From positions 216,001 to 280,000 of the forward strand of contig JABMCL010002848.1 in assembly GCA_018857735.1 (NCBI GenBank): 64,000 nt of DNA, given 5' to 3'. The stretch is from Alviniconcha marisindica (lineage: Eukaryota; Mollusca; Gastropoda; Provannidae). Positions 47,968 to 58,935 of the stretch are shown here, one piece after another (positions within the stretch are counted from its first letter, which is position 1; each line of letters opens with the position of its first letter). The notes under the pieces are model-generated. The model worked only from the letters and a program-made list of their open reading frames with translations. It searched no databases and was not told where the DNA came from. The position numbers and the translations under genes were made by a program.

Positions 47968-48412
47968 GTGATCATGGTCAACTCCAGCTGGACTCTTGGC
48001 CACATCCAGCAGCTGTGGAAGGCCCCGAACCACACTCACGTGGTGTACCCCCCTTGTGACGTGGCCGAGTTCCTCTCCATCCCCCTCTGCCAGGTGGACA
48101 GCGCCACGGAGAGAAACATCATCACCGTGGGGCAGTTCCGCCCGGAGAAGGACCACGCCCTGATGCTGCGATCCTTCAAGCTGTTCCTGGACCGGGCGGA
48201 GGAGGCGGAGCGGTACAGGCTCCTGCTGGTGGGGAGCTGCCGTAACCAAGGCGACTTGCAGCGGGTCAGTGAGCTGAAGGAGCTGGCGTCCAGACTGGGG
48301 ATTGCGGACAACGTGGTGTTCCATCTCAACGTGCCTTTTGACGAGCTGAAGCAGCTGCTGGCCTCGTCCGTCATTGGTCTCCACGCCATGTGGAACGAGC
48401 ACTTTGGCATTG
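47968..48412 (+). CDS. ALG11: ALG11 exon 5: donor-binding domain, first half of EX7E
   Basis: Acceptor tgatcgcag (47959-47967), donor gttagg at 48413. The 148 codons encode VIMVNSSWTLGHIQQLW, VYPPCDV, ITVGQFRPEKDHALML, LLLVGSCRNQGD, VPFDELKQLLASSVIGLH and MWNEHFGI. The glutamate of NEHFG is the first Glu of the GT4 EX7E motif; the second is in the next exon. The 3' end of this exon with its donor is repeated 129 bases downstream, inside the intron. Confidence 0.95.
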
Positions 48413-48564
48413 GTTAGGGCTGCTTTTCTTTTGTCAGTGTGTGTGTGTGTGTGTGTGTGTGCGTGTGTGTGTTCATATGCGTGTGTGTATGTTTCACTGT
48501 GCATGTGTGTGTGTGTATGTGGAATGAGCACTTTGGCATTGGTGGGGGCTGTTTTTCTTTTGTC

Positions 48565-48631
<67 letters not shown>

Positions 48632-48660
48632 CACTGTGCATGTGTGTGTGTGTGTGTGTG
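48388..48660 (+). repeat. Tandem duplication of an exon end plus (GT)n in ALG11 intron 5
   Basis: The last 25 coding bases of exon 5 (atgtggaacgagcactttgg cattg) and about 30 following bases (gggctgcttttcttttgtca) recur at 48517. The second copy differs by a silent change (aac to aat) and has gtgggg at the donor. Each copy is followed by a (GT)n tract and cactgtgcatgtgtg, so the unit is about 129 bases including the microsatellite. Confidence 0.9.
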
Positions 48661-48941
48661 CATATGTGAGTATACATATGTGTTTGTGTGCATGCATGGG
48701 TGTACATTCATGCGTAAGTGTGTGTGCATGCGCGTGTTTTCATGCATGTGTGAGTGTGTGTGTGAGTGATCATCTGTATTTCTGTGTGAATGATTGCATA
48801 CACACGTTGTCTGTCTGTCTGTCTGTTAGTAAGAGAGAGAGAGAGAGAGCATGTCACATGCAGACACACACACATAAAACTCAAACAAAATCCAACTCCA
48901 CGGCACACAATTTGACAGACTGGGTGTGACCCATGTTACAG

Positions 48942-49240
48942 GCGTGGTGGAGTGCATGGCAGCGGGGACAGTGATTCTGGCCCACGACTCAGGTGGTCCT
49001 AAGCTGGACATTGTCGTCCCTCACAACAGCGCCCCCACCGGCTTTCTGGCCAGCTCAGAGCAGGAGTACGCTCAGGCCATGGACGCCATCTTCACCATGC
49101 CAGAGGAAGAGCGGCGCAGACTGCGAGAAAACGCCAGGGAGAGTGTGGAGAGATTTTCGGAACAGGAGTTTGAGATGTCCTTCTTGGGAAAGATGGCCCC
49201 TTTTTTCACAGAAAACTTTGGTCAGGGGGATGCCGGGTGA
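48942..49240 (+). CDS. ALG11: ALG11 last exon: second Glu of EX7E and C-terminus
   Basis: Acceptor acccatgttacag (48929-48941). It encodes GVVECMAAGTVILAHDSGG, PKLDIVVPH, a helical stretch with EEERRRLRENARESVERF and a C-terminal SFLGKMAPFFTENF, then TGA at 49238-49240. E396 (counting from 44773) completes the EX7E motif E388-x7-E396. The C-terminal length fits the family. Confidence 0.95.
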
Positions 49241-49424
49241 TATCATTTGCTTGAGGCTGTGCTTGGACATTTTAGGTCATTCCCAGAATTCCGTGAGGGG
49301 TCTACAGTGTGTATTTTGCTCTGATCAAGGGAGATAAAGAAGAGAGAGAACAGGTGGGAGGGGGACGTAGAGCGTAGGGACTGATTTTGATTGGTCACAT
49401 TAAAAAAAAAAATCTATTCATGGG

Positions 49425-49430
49425 AATAAA
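49425..49430 (+). promoter_or_regulatory. ALG11: Likely ALG11 polyadenylation signal
   Basis: AATAAA 185 bases after the stop codon. An A run (49402-49411) lies just upstream. Confidence 0.5.
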
Positions 49431-49569
49431 TTCTGTGATGAATAGCATAATCTGTTTTATTTAGTCTTATTCTGATTCTGAGAAGGGGCAAGGGTGACGG
49501 GTATGAAGGAGAAGAAAAAATTGCCAAAATACTGAATGTTGAGCAATGCATTGTTTTTTTGATATGGAT

Positions 49570-50110
49570 TAATTTTGGAGATTTGACCTGAGAAAGGGTT
49601 ACTGTAAGAGAACAGTTTTGAAATGTGCATTTGCTTGTAACAGAGTTTGATCACCCTGAAATGACCCTGCACAATTGACGATCTTCGGAAATCCAGGGGA
49701 CTGCACTCAGTAAGAGCCTTTGGGCATGGACCTGTATATATGGGTCCATACCTGCGGGTGTAGCGCAGAGTAGGCACGCTTTTGTTGGGGGTACAGTGAG
49801 CACGTGGGCAAGATGACAGATACCCATAAACAAAAGGCAGAAAAGGCATCAGAAATGCCGATCAAGCACTCACTGCTCGTGGGGAACGTGCAGATCGGAC
49901 AGTAGGTTCCCCCAGCTGGTAGTCTAGTATAAATTATAATAGGTCCATGCCTGAAGATCTCAAAGTGTCGCAGATCGGCTCTTCTCCGCTGCCACCTCCA
50001 TTCAGGGGACTTCACTCTCCCGGAGTAAGAAAACTTTGTCAAATTATCTTTGCCTGTTATTTCCGGAAATCATCTATTGACAGGACATTAAAATCCAAAA
50101 ACTAGCTAAA
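49570..50110. repeat. Dispersed repeat split by an insertion
   Basis: 49580-49655 (gtaagagaacagttttgaaa, tgtgcatttgcttgtaaca) and 50075-50110 (ttgacaggacattaaaatcc) together match the continuous sequence at 53935-54060. About 415 bases lie between them here, with partly inverted ends (gggcatggacc against ggtccatgcc). Confidence 0.5.
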
Positions 50111-50213
50111 TAAATATAACTAAAATCAAACTATACATCTATACCAACCAAACAATATTCTCCAAGTGATCCAGTCAGACCTTAGGATTTCCAGAATACT
50201 CATTGCGGTACTG

Positions 50214-50216
<3 letters not shown>

Positions 50217-50281
<65 letters not shown>

Positions 50282-50284
50282 CTC
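50217..50284. repeat. (TC)n microsatellite
   Basis: About 65 bases of TC. Confidence 0.95.
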
Positions 50285-50357
50285 TTTTTCATGGACATGT
50301 CTGGAATCTCATCACTCAAAAATCTGAAACAGAATGAGACCAAGACTGCTCATGCAG

Positions 50358-50505
50358 AATCAACTCACAAGGGAGTATATAATGAAGATGTACGGAGGAG
50401 TATTTACGTGCTTGCTAGGTGAGAGTTACTGTAGGTGACTCAGGTCTTTGTTGTTGTACTTGGGTGATGTCTTTCAAGCACTAATTAACTCTCTTGTGGT
50501 TTGAG
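50358..50505. mobile_element. Inverted-repeat element (MITE-like), copy 3, shortened
   Basis: The left end caactcacaagggagt pairs with the inverse of the right end (caaaccacaagagagttaat). The interior ctaggtgagagttactgtag gtgactcaggtctttgttgt matches the element at 26372-26677. It is about half the length of that copy. Confidence 0.7.
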
Positions 50506-51058
50506 TTGTCACTCAAAGTCTGCCAAAAAACCTGTTCTAGTTTCCCCAGTCACCACACATGACTTCAGGGAGATAAGCTCTGATTAATTTATCATGGGTG
50601 CAACTGCTGGAAGCCAGAATCCTGTACATGTGTTTTTTTAATCACCTAAAATAACTGGAGAGGGGGGTGGGGATCAGCCTTAAAACAGAGATTTTTATAG
50701 CCACTGATTTCTTCAAATTTGAGGGAAGTGCATCTTCCTTCTGTTTCCTTTCTCACATCCAGATTTCTTCAGTCCCTTTCAGGAAATTTGGATCACCATA
50801 CTTGGGTAAGACTACAGCAGCCACAAGAGCATTCCTACCAGTTTGTGCGCTATTTTTGTGTCTATGGCTGCCAGTGTTATGTATTTGTGGTCACCGTGTA
50901 TTTAAGGGGAGGACACCAATTTACCACAGAGTTCAAATTTTATCTTCTATTTCAGGGGGGGGCATTGCCCCCACAACTCCTGACAAGTTGCTGCCCCTGT
51001 GCTCCATTGGGCCTGTGTGGGCCCTGGCCCCTGGCCATTCAGGTCTTTCAGTTTCCAG

Positions 51059-51445
51059 TCAGCAAGTAAACATGGTGCTTAACATCCACAGAAACCATAA
51101 GGCTTATTAGGGATGGGGACAAGTGGGGGCGAGGGGGTATGGCGGTTGGGGAAGAGGGAGATTATATACCTATCGCTACACTGTCACCACCAGAATAATT
51201 CCTGCATTAAGATGGGCAGCGATGAGAGCCATTTTAATGTTTCAGTAGGAGTAAGTAAGTTGGTATTTTATGCCCAGTCAACCGATACGGTTATATCATT
51301 TCAGTAGGAAGTGGTGGACAAAGTCACAAGACAGCGTCCACGAACCACAACCTTTTTGAAGAGAAAGGAGAGCCAAAGCGGTATCAAACCGAGGTCCTTC
51401 CCCTTACCAGCCTAATGCCTTACCGCTAGGCCAAACTGGCTCACA
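51059..51445 (-). mobile_element. tRNA-derived SINE (family B) with target duplication and a nested insertion
   Basis: Minus strand: head gtgagccagtttggcctagc ggtaaggc with B-box-like ggtttgatacc; body as at 62575; tail taagccttatggtttctgtg gatgttaagcaccatg and tttacttgc. TCAGTTTCCAG flanks it on both sides (51048-51058, 51446-51456). Bases 51251-51298 are a second insertion not present in other copies. Confidence 0.88.
51251..51298 (-). mobile_element. 48-bp tail-only insertion inside the SINE
   Basis: Flanked by an 11-bp duplication, TTTCAGTAGGA (51240-51250 and 51299-51309). The insert, read on the minus strand, is tgatataaccgtatcggttg actgggcataaaataccaac ttacttac, close to 45481-45528. 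The SINE reads through cleanly if the insert and one duplicate are removed. Confidence 0.85.
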
Positions 51446-51559
51446 TCAGTTTCCAGCAGTGCACCCAGGATTAAATAGTCACGTGAGACACTACAAAGGT
51501 GCAATAATTGTTCATTCATTCTTTGTGTAATGTCCTCAGATGCTAAAGAGCATATTAGG

Positions 51560-52735
51560 GACAATCTATAAAGTAAGCTTGTCTTGGATATAAAATAGAA
51601 AGCATATAAATAATTGTTGTGACTTCTTTACATTTTGTGCTTTCAGGGTACACAGCCAGTGGTATGAACCAGTGGTTCATCGGGTCATTCAGAAAATATA
51701 CATGTACTGGAGAAAATGGGTATTGTATGCTGCACACAGTGTAAACATTTACTGGTTTAAAAAAAAAATGTGCTGAGCGGTTTTTGATTTGTATAAAAAG
51801 TTGGAGTCAATGTTATGTTGACTGGATGTGGCTGAAACCTGTCACAGAAACTGTAACATGCTAAGTGTGATAAATGTTAAAGTGAGAATGATGGTACTGT
51901 TCATTAAGCTTTTCCTACGCATACCACTTTTAATGACCTTGGCCATATTTAAAAGTCACAGCAAAATCAAACAGTTTCAGGTGAAATTTTTGTGTTGTTT
52001 TCAAATGAAGCTCAAATTTTACACATAATTATGTACCACTATTTATGGCTTGTGGATCTATTCAAGGGAGATAAGTTATGGGTTACCTGAATTAATAAAA
52101 CTTCAGCATTGGCATTTTCTCGGATACAGTTCAGACTTTGGATGATTATAACCTCACTCGTGTTCTACAGATTTATATCAGGCTTGATGACCTTGACCTC
52201 ATTTCAAGGTCACGGGTTTGTGAGAAACATGAGCTTGCATTTTTCTGATTCTTGTCTGATCTAGTCAAAATGTGGTATGGTTGTTACATACATTAAACAG
52301 ATCATGCATAGGATGCTTTGTGTGACTGGTGAAACTAAGATGGCTCACATGTCCTTGGATTTTGAAACTGAATGTGAGTTCTTTGAGCCCATGCTTGTTA
52401 CAGTGATGCTACTCTGTCTGAGGTGTTTACAAATGCCAAGAAAATTTGATCAACATTAATTGTAAACTAGCATTTCACTGCTACAAGCACAGAAAACTTT
52501 GGACAGTTTATAATAAGTAACACTGTTAACACTGATGTGATGCTGTTTTCAACATTATTTTTCTGGTGAAACACTATCTTTGTCAATGTAAATTTGAAGT
52601 GCATGTTGTTCCTCTAATCTCTGTGTGTTCAGACACCTACTGAATATGACTTCCTCCATCATGGTTCAAGTTAAGTGAATATCTCTGAAGCCATTTTTGA
52701 AGGAAACATATTTTAACACATAATATCACTATGGG
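51560..52735. other. Intergenic, no gene seen
   Basis: AT-rich, with no recognisable exon. Two stretches, tgaccttggccatatttaaa (51938) and tgaccttgacctcatttcaa ggtca (52191), carry TGACCT/AGGTCA half-sites. They look like part of an old dispersed repeat. Confidence 0.45.
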
Positions 52736-52739
52736 ACCA

Positions 52740-53030
52740 TTAATACTATTACTAAGATCTATCTTGAACTGTCTTGAACTAAGGACTGTCTGGAACTGCC
52801 TGGAACAGTCTCCCATGCAAAGTTAGATCAACAAACATACTCACATCTATTGAATCAGCTTTGAGATTTCACCTCTTCAAGCTGTTCTATTGACTGTGTA
52901 TGTGTGTGTGTGTGTTTGCTTGCAGAAGTTTGTTTTGACTGTGTTTTGTTCTTTGTTTTGTAATGGCTATGTGGTCCAATGCAGAGAACTATCACATAAA
53001 AGTGTACATCATCATTATTGTTGTTAGTAT
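52740..53030 (+). mobile_element. LINE 3' end, decayed
   Basis: One frame reads WNSLPCKVRSTNILTSIESA then LRFHLFKLFY and a stop (52800-52893). This is the typical end of CR1/L2/Jockey-group polyproteins. The 3'UTR follows, with (GT)n, and ends near catcatcattattgttgtta. Only about the last 35 codons remain. Confidence 0.65.
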
Positions 53031-53384
53031 CTTCAGCCAGGATATGCTCCTTGCATAACAGCATCCACCTTCCAGAATAGAGATAAAACCTCAGAAGATG
53101 GTGTGTGGCTGCCCATGTAACAAAGTAATTTTTATTTTAATTGGCCACCTACACAGTCCTTTCACCCTATGGAATGCATGTGTCACCGTACAGTTGCACA
53201 TACCTGGTGGGCTGCTGCATGTCCGTCTGCCATTAGCACCAGACTTCAGTCAGAACGCGTCACCTGTCTTACAAATCTCGGGCTTCCAGAATTTTTGAAT
53301 GTCAGGAATGACATCAGACGATGGCCAAAGGAAGGCAAGCCATGCACAGTGCTGCCCCCGGACAGCCAGGTGCAAATTCAGTAT

Positions 53385-53575
53385 CTTGCGCCCAGAAATG
53401 CAGTATCTTGCACTGAAATGCACTATCTTGCACCCAGAAATGCAGTCTTGCACCCAGAAATGCAGTCTTGCGCCAAAATGCACTATCTTGCGCCCAGAAA
53501 TGCAGTATTTTGCACCCACAAATGCACTATCATGAACCGAAATGCACTATCTTGCGCCCAGAAATACAGTATCGG
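53385..53575. repeat. Minisatellite, about 22-bp unit
   Basis: About nine copies of tatcttgcacccagaaatgc ag, with cac/cgc variants. Confidence 0.9.
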
Positions 53576-53929
53576 GGGGAGGATCCTGAGAAGGGGCTTT
53601 CTTCTTCTTCGTTTTTTGATGAGGTGACCATATGAGGTCAACAGCACCTTAAAATACAAGAATTAGCTGTATGTCTGAAATTTGAGGAAAAGAAGAAAAA
53701 TAACAGTGCGCCAATTTTCTGTGTGTGTAAGTGTGTGTAAGTGTGTGCCTGTTACTGTCTGTCCATTCTTTTTTTTCTTTCTATTTTTCTTTAATTTGGT
53801 ATCAATACATTAGATGGAATGGACAATGATACCAGCATGTCCTAGCCATGTATGCTCTTTTAACAGGGGTAATAATGTGTCTGACGTTGTGTATGTATGT
53901 TTTGTTTTATGTTTACAAAGTGACCGGTT

Positions 53930-54060
53930 TTGTGGACTGACTTGACAAAGGGTTTATATACATTGAGAAGAGCTTTGAAATGTGTGTTTTGCTTGTGACC
54001 TGAGTTTGACTGTCCTGAGGTTGGCAGGACATCAAAATCCAATTACTAACTAACTAACCT
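53930..54060 (+). repeat. Dispersed repeat, uninterrupted copy
   Basis: gagctttgaaatgtgtgttt tgcttgtgacctgagtttga .. ggcaggacatcaaaatccaa. Relative of the split copy at 49570-50110. Confidence 0.5.
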
Positions 54061-54199
54061 GCTGAAACTGTGGAATGCTTCCACAGAACAGTTGTGATAA
54101 AAATGTCATTGTTGATAATTAAAAAATGTATTCAAAACAGAAATGTTTTGGCGAGTGCAAAGTGTCCTGATTACATATTTAGCAAATGGATACATATGT

Positions 54200-54201
<2 letters not shown>

Positions 54202-54233
<32 letters not shown>

Positions 54234-54234
54234 C

Positions 54235-54325
<91 letters not shown>
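54202..54325. repeat. (GT)n-(TC)n microsatellite
   Basis: About 30 bases of GT followed by about 88 of TC. Confidence 0.95.
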
Positions 54326-54330
<5 letters not shown>

Positions 54331-54639
54331 GAAATATACTGCCCATTTCATTTCATACGCTCATTTGTTTTTCATTTGCAGCTCAGAAGCTTTTGATTCT
54401 TTCCTGCGAGTTTCTTGCTGTTAGTGAAGTGTGTGTGTGTGTGGTTCGTTCTTGCCAACATTGTAGTTTCTACCAGTCCATACCTTATTATTTTATGATA
54501 TGGCGCCACTGCAGTTTTCAAGCATATCTACAGGAACAAATGATTCTATTTATTGATGCTTTTTTGTTGTTTATGCCCAGTCAATTGCATAGTTTATGTC
54601 TCACAGCAAGGCACAATGAAATTGTGTGCGTGCGTGCGT

Positions 54640-54657
54640 GTGTGTATCAGTGTGTGC

Positions 54658-54699
<42 letters not shown>

Positions 54700-54931
54700 C
54701 ACTGTGTGTGTGTGCGGGCGCGCCTTGGTTTGAGTGTGTGCCGCGGTGGGTGCATGCGTTCAGGCGTGTTTGTGACTGACGTTCCCCGATAAAAGTACAG
54801 CAGAGGAAAAAACAATAACTTACATTTAAAAAGTGCCGTTTCTCGCAGGAGCTCGTGGCGCTTTACAATTAGTAACAACATCTAGAATGACAAAATACAC
54901 GAGCGACACAGACGCATTGAGTCATGCAGAG

Positions 54932-54995
<64 letters not shown>

Positions 54996-55040
54996 AACAC
55001 ACCCAACACACACACACACACACGCACGCACACACACAAC
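54640..55040. repeat. (GT)n and (CA)n microsatellites around a SINE-tail fragment
   Basis: GT at 54645-54715 and CA at 54935-55040. Between them 54807-54880 resembles the inverted tail of a tRNA SINE (acttacatttaaaaagtgcc .. ggcgctttacaa). Confidence 0.75.
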
Positions 55041-55149
55041 TTTGTGAAACAGCAAAAGACACATTTTTAAAAACATTTTTTAAATTTTCGGTGCAGCATG
55101 TAAACCATTATCACAGATCAGCTTTAAATTAAAAGCAAACAAATAACCA

Positions 55150-55397
55150 CAAGTTTGCGGGTGTTCGTCTTATCCGAGGCTCTATAGACGCTACTGAATT
55201 CTCCAAACTTACACTACACAAACAAATAAACGCAAGTTTGCGGGTGTTCGTCTTATCCGAGGCTCTACAGACGCTGTTGAATTCTCCAAACTTACACTAC
55301 ACAGACAAAGGAGAAGTTGCTTTGAGTCCAGGGTTTGACCGCGCAACCCCAATTTCGATGCCGCGGTCAACGGCTTAACCACCAGGCCACGTGGGCA
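55150..55397 (-). mobile_element. tRNA-like SINE (third type) with a duplicated tail
   Basis: Minus strand head cacgtggcctggtggttaag ccgttgaccgcggc with a B-box-like ggtcaaaccc, at 55397-55330. Next to it a segment of about 79 bases (aagtttgcgggtgttcgtct, tatccgaggctctacagacg) occurs twice in tandem (55152-55226 and 55231-55305). Confidence 0.55.
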
Positions 55398-55446
55398 TCG
55401 GAAAGTCTGGCGTAAGGGATCTCTGTAGGCATGGGCATTGGCAACG

Positions 55447-55850
<404 letters not shown>

Positions 55851-56254
55851 GTTGGCGAACACTATACACAAATAAAATGAATGAGTTCATTCTCCATACC
55901 TCATGACCCAGTTATCATTCTTAAAGACGACATTAACTGACAATCACAGACTGGAATCGTGCATTCACGTCAAGGTCTAGTGGCATGAAGCGAGCATTTC
56001 AGTCCACGGCTATGGTGCTGGTCCTTTGATTGCAGCTTCAAACCGACAGACCCATTCAACGCCATTTATTCGGTTTGGAAACAAGAGATCACACTTCTAG
56101 AGCTAAATTGTTACCGCTGCCAGAATGATTACGCATTCTTTCAGACAAACACTAACGTTGCCTCTCAGTACCAGTGGTTGCAGTGTTATTGTGGAGGACA
56201 AAATCACTGTCTAGACACTGTATATAAACCACAAACTGTGGTACACCTTGAAGC

Positions 56255-56570
56255 AAAACGGCTTAAGTGATGTAAAACTATGACACGTGAAGTCAAAGAA
56301 CTTCTCCAAAAAAAGTCATGCATGATAGGCCTATACCATTACGCCGCATGACGTCAAAGCACTGATCAAAATGTGATGACAGAACTACCCCGAAATGACA
56401 TCAAAACACTGTCCAAAGGCATAATTAGTGATGATAGTACTACGCCCCTGGTCAAAAGTCCATGACTGATGACAGAACTATGCCGAGTGACGTGAAAGCA
56501 CTGTTGAAAACGTCTTGCCTGAAACAGAACTACGCAATGTGGCGCCAAAAGCACTGTTCAAATGGCGCGC
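56255..56570. repeat. Diverged tandem repeat, about 62-bp unit with TGACGT
   Basis: Five diverged copies of a unit like gatgacagaactacgccgag tgacgtcaaagcactgttca aaa. Most keep TGACRT followed by aaagcactg. Confidence 0.75.
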
Positions 56571-57094
56571 GACCTCGTTGACCGTGGTCGGCTGTTACTG
56601 GAAGAAAATGCACACAAAATGTTCACGTTTCCATTTTGAGAAATGCAGCGAATGACGAAATAGTACCTTAAGGATCTACAGAAAGCTCCCTACACCATGT
56701 CAGTTAGCGACAGCTCCTCCCTCTGCCAGAAAACAGCCAATCAAATTGCACCACCGGTGGACATTGGGCATCCGGGTCACTTCAATCCGAGTGGCAAAAC
56801 CGCCGACAAACAAACCTGTACTGATGTATAGATTTTTTAAAGCATAATTATTACAAAAAACACATAACACACATTGTACTTAATAAAATAGCTTAACCTC
56901 CCTTTTTAAATTGTTTCATTTTACCAAAAAATAATAAAAAATAATAATCTTTGTTTCGTTATTTTTGTCCTTTGTTACTGTTGCTTTTAGTTGTATGTTC
57001 TTTCTTCTTCTTTCTTTTTTTCTTTCTTTTTTTCTTCTTCTTCTTCTTTTTCTGGTTGTTTGTTAGTGGGAGGAGCTTGCAGCATAATCCACAT

Positions 57095-57490
57095 GACCTT
57101 AGCCTGTCAAACGGACCTGCCAGAGACTGAGCCAGTCAAAGGCCACTCTTGTTATTTAATGTACCAGAAATCGGGAACGATACAATGCACCTGACTGGCT
57201 GAATCGGGATGTCTGTTGTAGACGCCACAGCTGGTCGAAATGACCTACCAGAAATCGAACCAGTCAAAGCTCACTTCTGTTATTTGTACCAGATATCAAG
57301 AAGGAACAATGCACGTTACTGGCCCAATCACGATGTCTATTGCAGACGCGAAGCATATTGCCTGTCGAACTGAGCAAATAGAAACTGAGCCAGGCAAATC
57401 CCACATTTGATATTTGTATCTAGAATGACAAACGAAAAGGGCACCAGACTGGATCAATCACAAAATCTGCTTCAACGTTAAAGCAATCAC
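57095..57490. repeat. Three diverged copies of a unit of about 127 bp
   Basis: Blocks recur in the same order at about 57105, 57235 and 57365: gtcgaaatgacctaccagaa, tcgaaccagtcaaagctcac, tgttatttgtaccag, caatgcacgttactggccca atcacgatgtctattgcaga. The array lies 150-530 bases beyond the stop codon of the gene at 57629-58346. Confidence 0.8.
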
Positions 57491-57628
57491 ATCTGCGGGC
57501 AGAGTGTGGAAAACTGTCTCTCTTGCAAGGAGTGGGCGGGTTGGGAGGGGGAGGGGGGGGGCTGCTGGGCAGGCTACAACAGTATTGATCCTATCAGTGT
57601 GGTGGTGGTGGTGGTGGGGGGGGATGTG

Positions 57629-58346
57629 TCACTCTTTCTCCAAATAGATCTGACACGCCCAGTAGCACATGTTGGTAGCCACCTTGAGCAGGTAAGGGAC
57701 GTAGGACAACAGTCCGTGAAACTTGTGGTCGTGCTGCGCCACCTTGTAGGTGAACAGGTTGTCCCGCTCGTTGTGCACTCTGTCGAAGTCAAAGTCCTCG
57801 TCGAAGGCCTCCGTGAGGGTCTTCTGCAGGATGTCCAGGTTGTCCTTCTTGTCCTGCTCCCGTAACCGGGTGACGCTGTTGCAGTAGGCGCACAGCTTAT
57901 CGTAGAGGACGTCGTGCTCCTTTTTCAGCTCCACAAGTCTGTCCATGAACTCCAGAAACTCGCTCATCCGCTCAGCGCACTTCTCCACGGGCATGCCCCG
58001 CTTGGGAATGTTGCTGGCGCACTGGTACATCTTGCGGAACAACCGCATGGTGTTGTGCTCCTTGGGAACCAGCATGGGGAAGGTGATCTGCAGGAGCTTC
58101 AGGGCGTCCACGAAGCTCTGGCGCCGCTTCTCGAACCAGTCCATGTAGTCGTTGCGGACGCTATTGAGGCGGCCCAGGTGGCGGGAAATCTCTTTCTTCA
58201 GCCGCTCCAGCTCCATCATCTTGACCTCGAAGGGCGTCATCCTGGGCGTGTCGCGAGGGGTATAGGAGGGGGTCATCATGCCCGGGTTCCGGCGTGACCG
58301 CGGTGTCCACATGGTGCCGGGCCGGAGGATGTCCGCAGGACTGCGC
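57629..58346 (-). CDS. Last coding exon of an unrecognised helical, charged protein
   Basis: The frame is open from an acceptor (cttcctccaaccag, 58360-58347), entering with one base of a codon, to TGA at 57631-57629: about 238 residues. I do not recognise the family. The start is RSPADILRPGTMWTPRSRRN, followed by TPSYTPRDTPRMTP, a cluster of TP/TPR motifs that could be proline-directed phosphorylation sites. The rest is predicted helical and highly charged (EVKMMELERLKKEISRHLGR, MSEFLEFMDRLVELKKEHDV, LYDKLCAYCNSVTRLREQDK). A more hydrophobic C-terminus has LSYVPYLLKVATNMCYWAC. High GC and a clean frame against a noisy background argue that it is real. The Met at 58312 may be internal. Upstream exons were not found in the window. 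Confidence 0.8.
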
Positions 58347-58489
58347 CTGGTTGGAGGAAGACGGGTATGTCGTTATACGGGTATGTCAGACAGGTGGGTT
58401 ATATAGTTACTTTTGAGTGCATAAGACGAAGCGATGTTTATGCACGTTTCGGGATTAGGAGATGTTTTCGTCACATTACGCGTGCGCTC

Positions 58490-58795
<306 letters not shown>

Positions 58796-58849
58796 GAGAG
58801 CAACACAGACAGACAGAGACACAGAAAGAATGACGATGCCATGAGAGAG

Positions 58850-58935
58850 AACTCGAACTCGAAAACTTTATTTTGCAAGGATTGTAGGTTAGTTTCATTA
58901 AGACCTATGTGTAAAAACTAGCACTTGCCTAACTG
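58850..58935 (-). repeat. LINE-type 3' tail, minus orientation
   Basis: gaactcgaactcgaaaactt, tattttgcaaggattgtagg, ttagtttcattaagacctat. Confidence 0.75.

Larger units (their letters stand above)
44773..49240 (+). other. ALG11: ALG11 gene, nearly complete (gene span)
   Basis: Six exons (44773-45023, 45681-45786, 46345-46571, 46883-47030, 47968-48412, 48942-49240) join in frame with GT/AG at every intron. They give 491 residues to a TGA at 49238-49240. The product matches ALG11 along its whole length. This GT4-family enzyme on the cytosolic face of the ER adds the fourth and fifth mannoses (both alpha-1,2) to the dolichol-linked N-glycan precursor, using GDP-mannose. Only the initiator exon is not settled. 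An AATAAA at 49425-49430 is a likely polyadenylation signal. Confidence 0.93.
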
